NCBI RefSeq assembly: GCF_030812475.1 | Contig: NZ_JAUSSR010000004.1 | Coordinates: 310,001-374,000 of the forward strand | Direction of reading: 5' to 3' | Source of the DNA: Pseudomonas lini | Lineage (GTDB): Bacteria; Pseudomonadota; Gammaproteobacteria; Pseudomonadales; Pseudomonadaceae | Length of the DNA: 64,000 nucleotides | Shown here: positions 61,709-64,000 of the stretch, piece after piece | How positions within the stretch are numbered: the first letter of the stretch is position 1 | Layout: every line of letters begins with the position of its first letter | Made by a program: the position numbers and the translations under genes | Notes under the pieces: generated by a model | What the model saw: the letters and a program-made list of their open reading frames with translations, nothing else | Database searches by the model: none | Told to the model about the DNA's origin: nothing

Positions 61709-61783
61709 ATGAACAACATCATTTACATCGTTGGGGCCGTTGTGATCGTCCTGGTTATTCTGTCGTTTGTCGGTCTTGTATAG
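61709..61783 (+). CDS. 24-residue hydrophobic microprotein, copy 2
   Basis: MNNIIYIVGAVVIVLVILSF followed by VGLV. It is one transmembrane helix, with MNN as a short polar N-terminus. GGAGAG lies about eight bases before the ATG. Closely related to the copy at 49925-49999 (18 of 24 identical). Differences are conservative hydrophobic exchanges, as expected for a maintained membrane helix. Function unknown. Confidence 0.62.
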   Translation: MNNIIYIVGAVVIVLVILSFVGLV

Positions 61784-61965
61784 CCTGTCTGTCCGAGGCC
61801 TTTGCGATGGCGCCGGTCGCGGGATAGCGGCTAGCGCTTGGGGTACGAGGAGGCCTTCGCCAGCCGTTCCAAGCGCCTTCAAGCGACTGTCTTAAAACTG
61901 AAACCTTATGGTCATATATTGTAATCATCCGCTTACATAATCCTGGCTTCAGGCCGCCTTCACGG

Positions 61966-62751
61966 ATGAATTACTCCATGCGTCGTGTCATTTTCAATCA
62001 AAAAGGTGGTGTTGGAAAATCCAGCATCGCCTGCAATCTTGCCGCAGTGAGTGCAGCGCAAGGCTACCGGACATTGTTGGTTGACCTCGATCCCCAGGCG
62101 AATTCGACTCATTACCTCACGGGCCTGCTCAAGGACGACATCCCCACGGGCATTGCCGACTTCTTCAGACAAACGTTGTCTGGAGGCTTTGCCGGCAAAA
62201 GGTGCCGAGTGGCCATAACCGAGACTCCCTACGAGAACCTCCATCTCGTGACCGCCAGTGCGGACCTTTCAGATCTGCAATCAAAGCTTGAGAGCAAGTT
62301 CAAGATCAACAAGCTGCGCAGGTTGCTGGTAGAACTTTCCGAGGACTACGAGCGCATCTATATCGACACCCCGCCCTCGCTGAATTTCTTCACCTTCAGC
62401 GCCCTCGTCGCCGCTGATCGGTTGCTGATTCCCTATGATTGCGACAGCTTTTCCCGACAGGCCTTGAATAGCGTCATCGCTCAAGTGGACGATCTGCGCA
62501 TGGATCACAATGAATCGCTGCAGATAGAGGGCGTGGTGGTTAATCAATTTGTCGCCCACACCGGTTTACATCAGATGCTCGTAGACGAATTGCTTGTAGA
62601 AGGTCTTCCCGTACTCCCGGTTTATTTAAGTAGCTCAGTTAAAATGCGCGAGTCCCACGAAGCTTCCATGCCCCTTATTCATCTGGCCCCGCGTCATAAG
62701 CTGTCGAGGCAATTTGTAGAGTTGCTGGACGTCCTGGAACGAGCAGCCTGA
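61966..62751 (+). CDS. orphan ParA-family ATPase
   Basis: 261 residues with the deviant Walker [24 protein letters not shown] (Walker A') and YIDTPPSL (Walker B). ParA-type ATPases position DNA or protein complexes. No ParB gene follows, so it may position something other than a chromosome, or act as a regulator. A second ATG at 61978 is possible; neither start has a clear ribosome site. Confidence 0.85.
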   Translation: MNYSMRRVIFNQKGGVGKSSIACNLAAVSAAQGYRTLLVDLDPQANSTHYLTGLLKDDIPTGIADFFRQTLSGGFAGKRCRVAITETPYENLHLVTASADLSDLQSKLESKFKINKLRRLLVELSEDYERIYIDTPPSLNFFTFSALVAADRLLIPYDCDSFSRQALNSVIAQVDDLRMDHNESLQIEGVVVNQFVAHTGLHQMLVDELLVEGLPVLPVYLSSSVKMRESHEASMPLIHLAPRHKLSRQFVELLDVLERAA

Positions 62752-62947
62752 GTTGATTTTTCGGTTCAGCTTGTTGCCGATAGCAAAAAAGACTGGTGAT
62801 AGGTGAATTATTTCGTTTGCGCTTGTATCTGATCCTGAAGAAGCCGCGCCATTAGAAAGCTGGCGTCGGCCAAGGCAGATCCACCTGGCCTGCGCCACAC
62901 CGGCCCCAGCGGTTGCGGCAAGATAGACCAGTGACGGAGCGGATCGC

Positions 62948-64000
62948 ATGGAATCTCGTGAGAACAACGTCAAACCGATTCGATTGAAAGACATCACCAT
63001 TGTCGATGACGTCAAGATGCGCAAGGCGATCACTGCCGCTGCACTGGGCAACGCCATGGAATGGTTCGACTTCGGCGTCTATGGTTTTGTCGCCTATGTG
63101 CTGGGCAAGGTATTTTTCCCCGGCGCCGATCCCGACGTGCAGATGATCGCCGCGCTGGCGACCTTCTCGGTACCCTTCCTGATTCGTCCCCTGGGCGGCT
63201 TGTTCTTCGGTGCGCTGGGGGATAAGTACGGTCGGCAGAAAGTCCTGGCGGCCACCATCGTCATCATGTCGCTCAGCACGTTCGCCATCGGGCTGATACC
63301 GTCCTACGCCTCGATCGGCATCTGGGCCCCCATCCTCCTGCTGCTGGCCAAGATGGTTCAGGGTTTTTCGGTGGGCGGTGAATACACCGGTGCCTCGATC
63401 TTCGTCGCCGAATACGCCCCGGACCGCAAGCGCGGTTTCCTCGGCAGCTGGCTGGACTTCGGCTCTATCGCCGGTTTCGTCCTCGGCGCCGGCGTGGTCG
63501 TGCTGATTTCCACCCTTGTGGGCGAAGAGCAGTTTGAGGAATGGGGCTGGCGACTGCCCTTCTTCCTCGCCCTGCCCTTGGGCATGATCGGGCTCTACCT
63601 GCGTCACGCCCTCGAAGAGACGCCGGCATTCCAGCAACATGTCGAGAAGCTGGAACAGGACGATCGTGAAGGCCTGGCCAGGGGCCCGAAGGTGTCTTTC
63701 AAGGAAGTGGCCACCCAGCACTGGCGCAGCCTGTTGACCTGCATCGGCGTGGTCGCGGCCACCAACGTCACTTACTACATGCTGCTCACCTACATGCCGA
63801 GCTACCTGACACACAACTTGCACTACAGCGAAAATCACGGCGTGTTGATCATCATCGCGATCATGGTCGGCATGTTATTCGTCCAGCCGATCATTGGTTT
63901 GATCAGCGACAAGATTGGCCGCCGCCCCTTTATCATCTGCGGTAGCGTCGGCCTGTTCTTCCTCGCCATCCCGGCCTTCATGCTGATCAACAGCGGCAAG
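62948..64000 (+). CDS. ProP-like MFS osmolyte/proline transporter, N-terminal part
   Basis: 351 codons are present and the gene continues past the window. Family features: ALGNAMEWFDFGVYGFVAYV, RPLGGLFFGALGDKYGRQKV, GFSVGGEYTGASIFVAEYAP, EWGWRLPFFLALPLG. ProP imports proline and betaine with protons in response to osmotic stress. GGAG precedes the ATG at 62948. The coiled-coil end of ProP, if present, lies outside. Confidence 0.9.
   Translation, partial: MESRENNVKPIRLKDITIVDDVKMRKAITAAALGNAMEWFDFGVYGFVAYVLGKVFFPGADPDVQMIAALATFSVPFLIRPLGGLFFGALGDKYGRQKVLAATIVIMSLSTFAIGLIPSYASIGIWAPILLLLAKMVQGFSVGGEYTGASIFVAEYAPDRKRGFLGSWLDFGSIAGFVLGAGVVVLISTLVGEEQFEEWGWRLPFFLALPLGMIGLYLRHALEETPAFQQHVEKLEQDDREGLARGPKVSFKEVATQHWRSLLTCIGVVAATNVTYYMLLTYMPSYLTHNLHYSENHGVLIIIAIMVGMLFVQPIIGLISDKIGRRPFIICGSVGLFFLAIPAFMLINSGK

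Noticed and set aside
1..64000. tRNA, rRNA, insertion sequence or RAYT transposase genes
   Set aside because: None was recognised in any part of the window on either strand; REPINs are present but their likely transposase is not.

Overview
This window is a stretch of Pseudomonas chromosome, most likely from the P. fluorescens group. The signs are GC-rich coding sequence, seven REP/REPIN-type intergenic elements built on the pseudomonad core GGAGCNNGCTTGCTC, a MvaT/MvaU-type silencer, and small families typical of the genus (DUF6124, DUF3300/DUF2950, potABCD-type transporter operons, gudPD). No rRNA, tRNA, CRISPR array, intact insertion sequence or phage structural block was seen. All functional names come from reading motifs and family resemblance by eye; no database search was possible.

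Layout. 1-8.4 kb: end of a quinone oxidoreductase gene, an alpha/beta hydrolase, an ABC exporter, a membrane protein, an AraC regulator divergent from 3-hydroxyacyl-CoA dehydrogenase, a TetR regulator, and small VOC and DUF6124 genes. 8.6-15.6 kb: a type VI secretion (T6SS) island on the minus strand: VgrG spike, an 888-residue cell-wall-targeting effector (degenerate M23-like fold with inserted SH3 domains, EF-hand, pesticin-like muramidase tip), an exported candidate immunity protein, a second small exported protein, and a conserved membrane protein. 15.8-19.8 kb: MATE pump, a small gene with a structured leader, azlCD, and the fossil of a LysR gene. 20-24 kb: a toxin-antitoxin cluster (Fic-antitoxin, VapBC, RES-Xre) around a SYLF-domain protein.

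24-42 kb: amine/amino-acid catabolism. It holds a cupin gene, an amino-acid permease, a GlxA-type regulator divergent from a five-gene spermidine/putrescine-type ABC transporter plus proline-racemase-family enzyme operon, a second RES-Xre module, and a nine-gene minus-strand operon with another ABC transporter, a three-subunit hcnABC/D-hydroxyproline-dehydrogenase-like oxidase, another FAD oxidase and RidA. The shared theme suggests uptake and oxidation of a proline-like or quaternary imino/amino acid. A LysR gene diverges from the second operon.

43-51.5 kb: AraC regulator, HxlR regulator divergent from a nitrilase, two GFA proteins, a DUF3300/DUF2950 pair, a 24-residue membrane microprotein and a VOC protein. 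51.7-61 kb: lipoprotein; a LuxR/MFS/DUF2783/FAD-monooxygenase operon whose MFS gene is frameshifted; a methyltransferase; and a FadR-type regulator divergent from gudP-gudD (glucarate uptake and dehydration). 61-64 kb: MvaT/MvaU-like silencer, a second copy of the 24-residue microprotein, an orphan ParA, and the first 351 codons of a ProP-like transporter.

The most noteworthy items are the T6SS effector architecture and its AT-rich toxin/immunity tip, the dense toxin-antitoxin cluster with readable operators, a proline-racemase-family enzyme with Gly at the second catalytic position, a paralogous pair of 24-residue membrane microproteins, and a candidate structured leader RNA.
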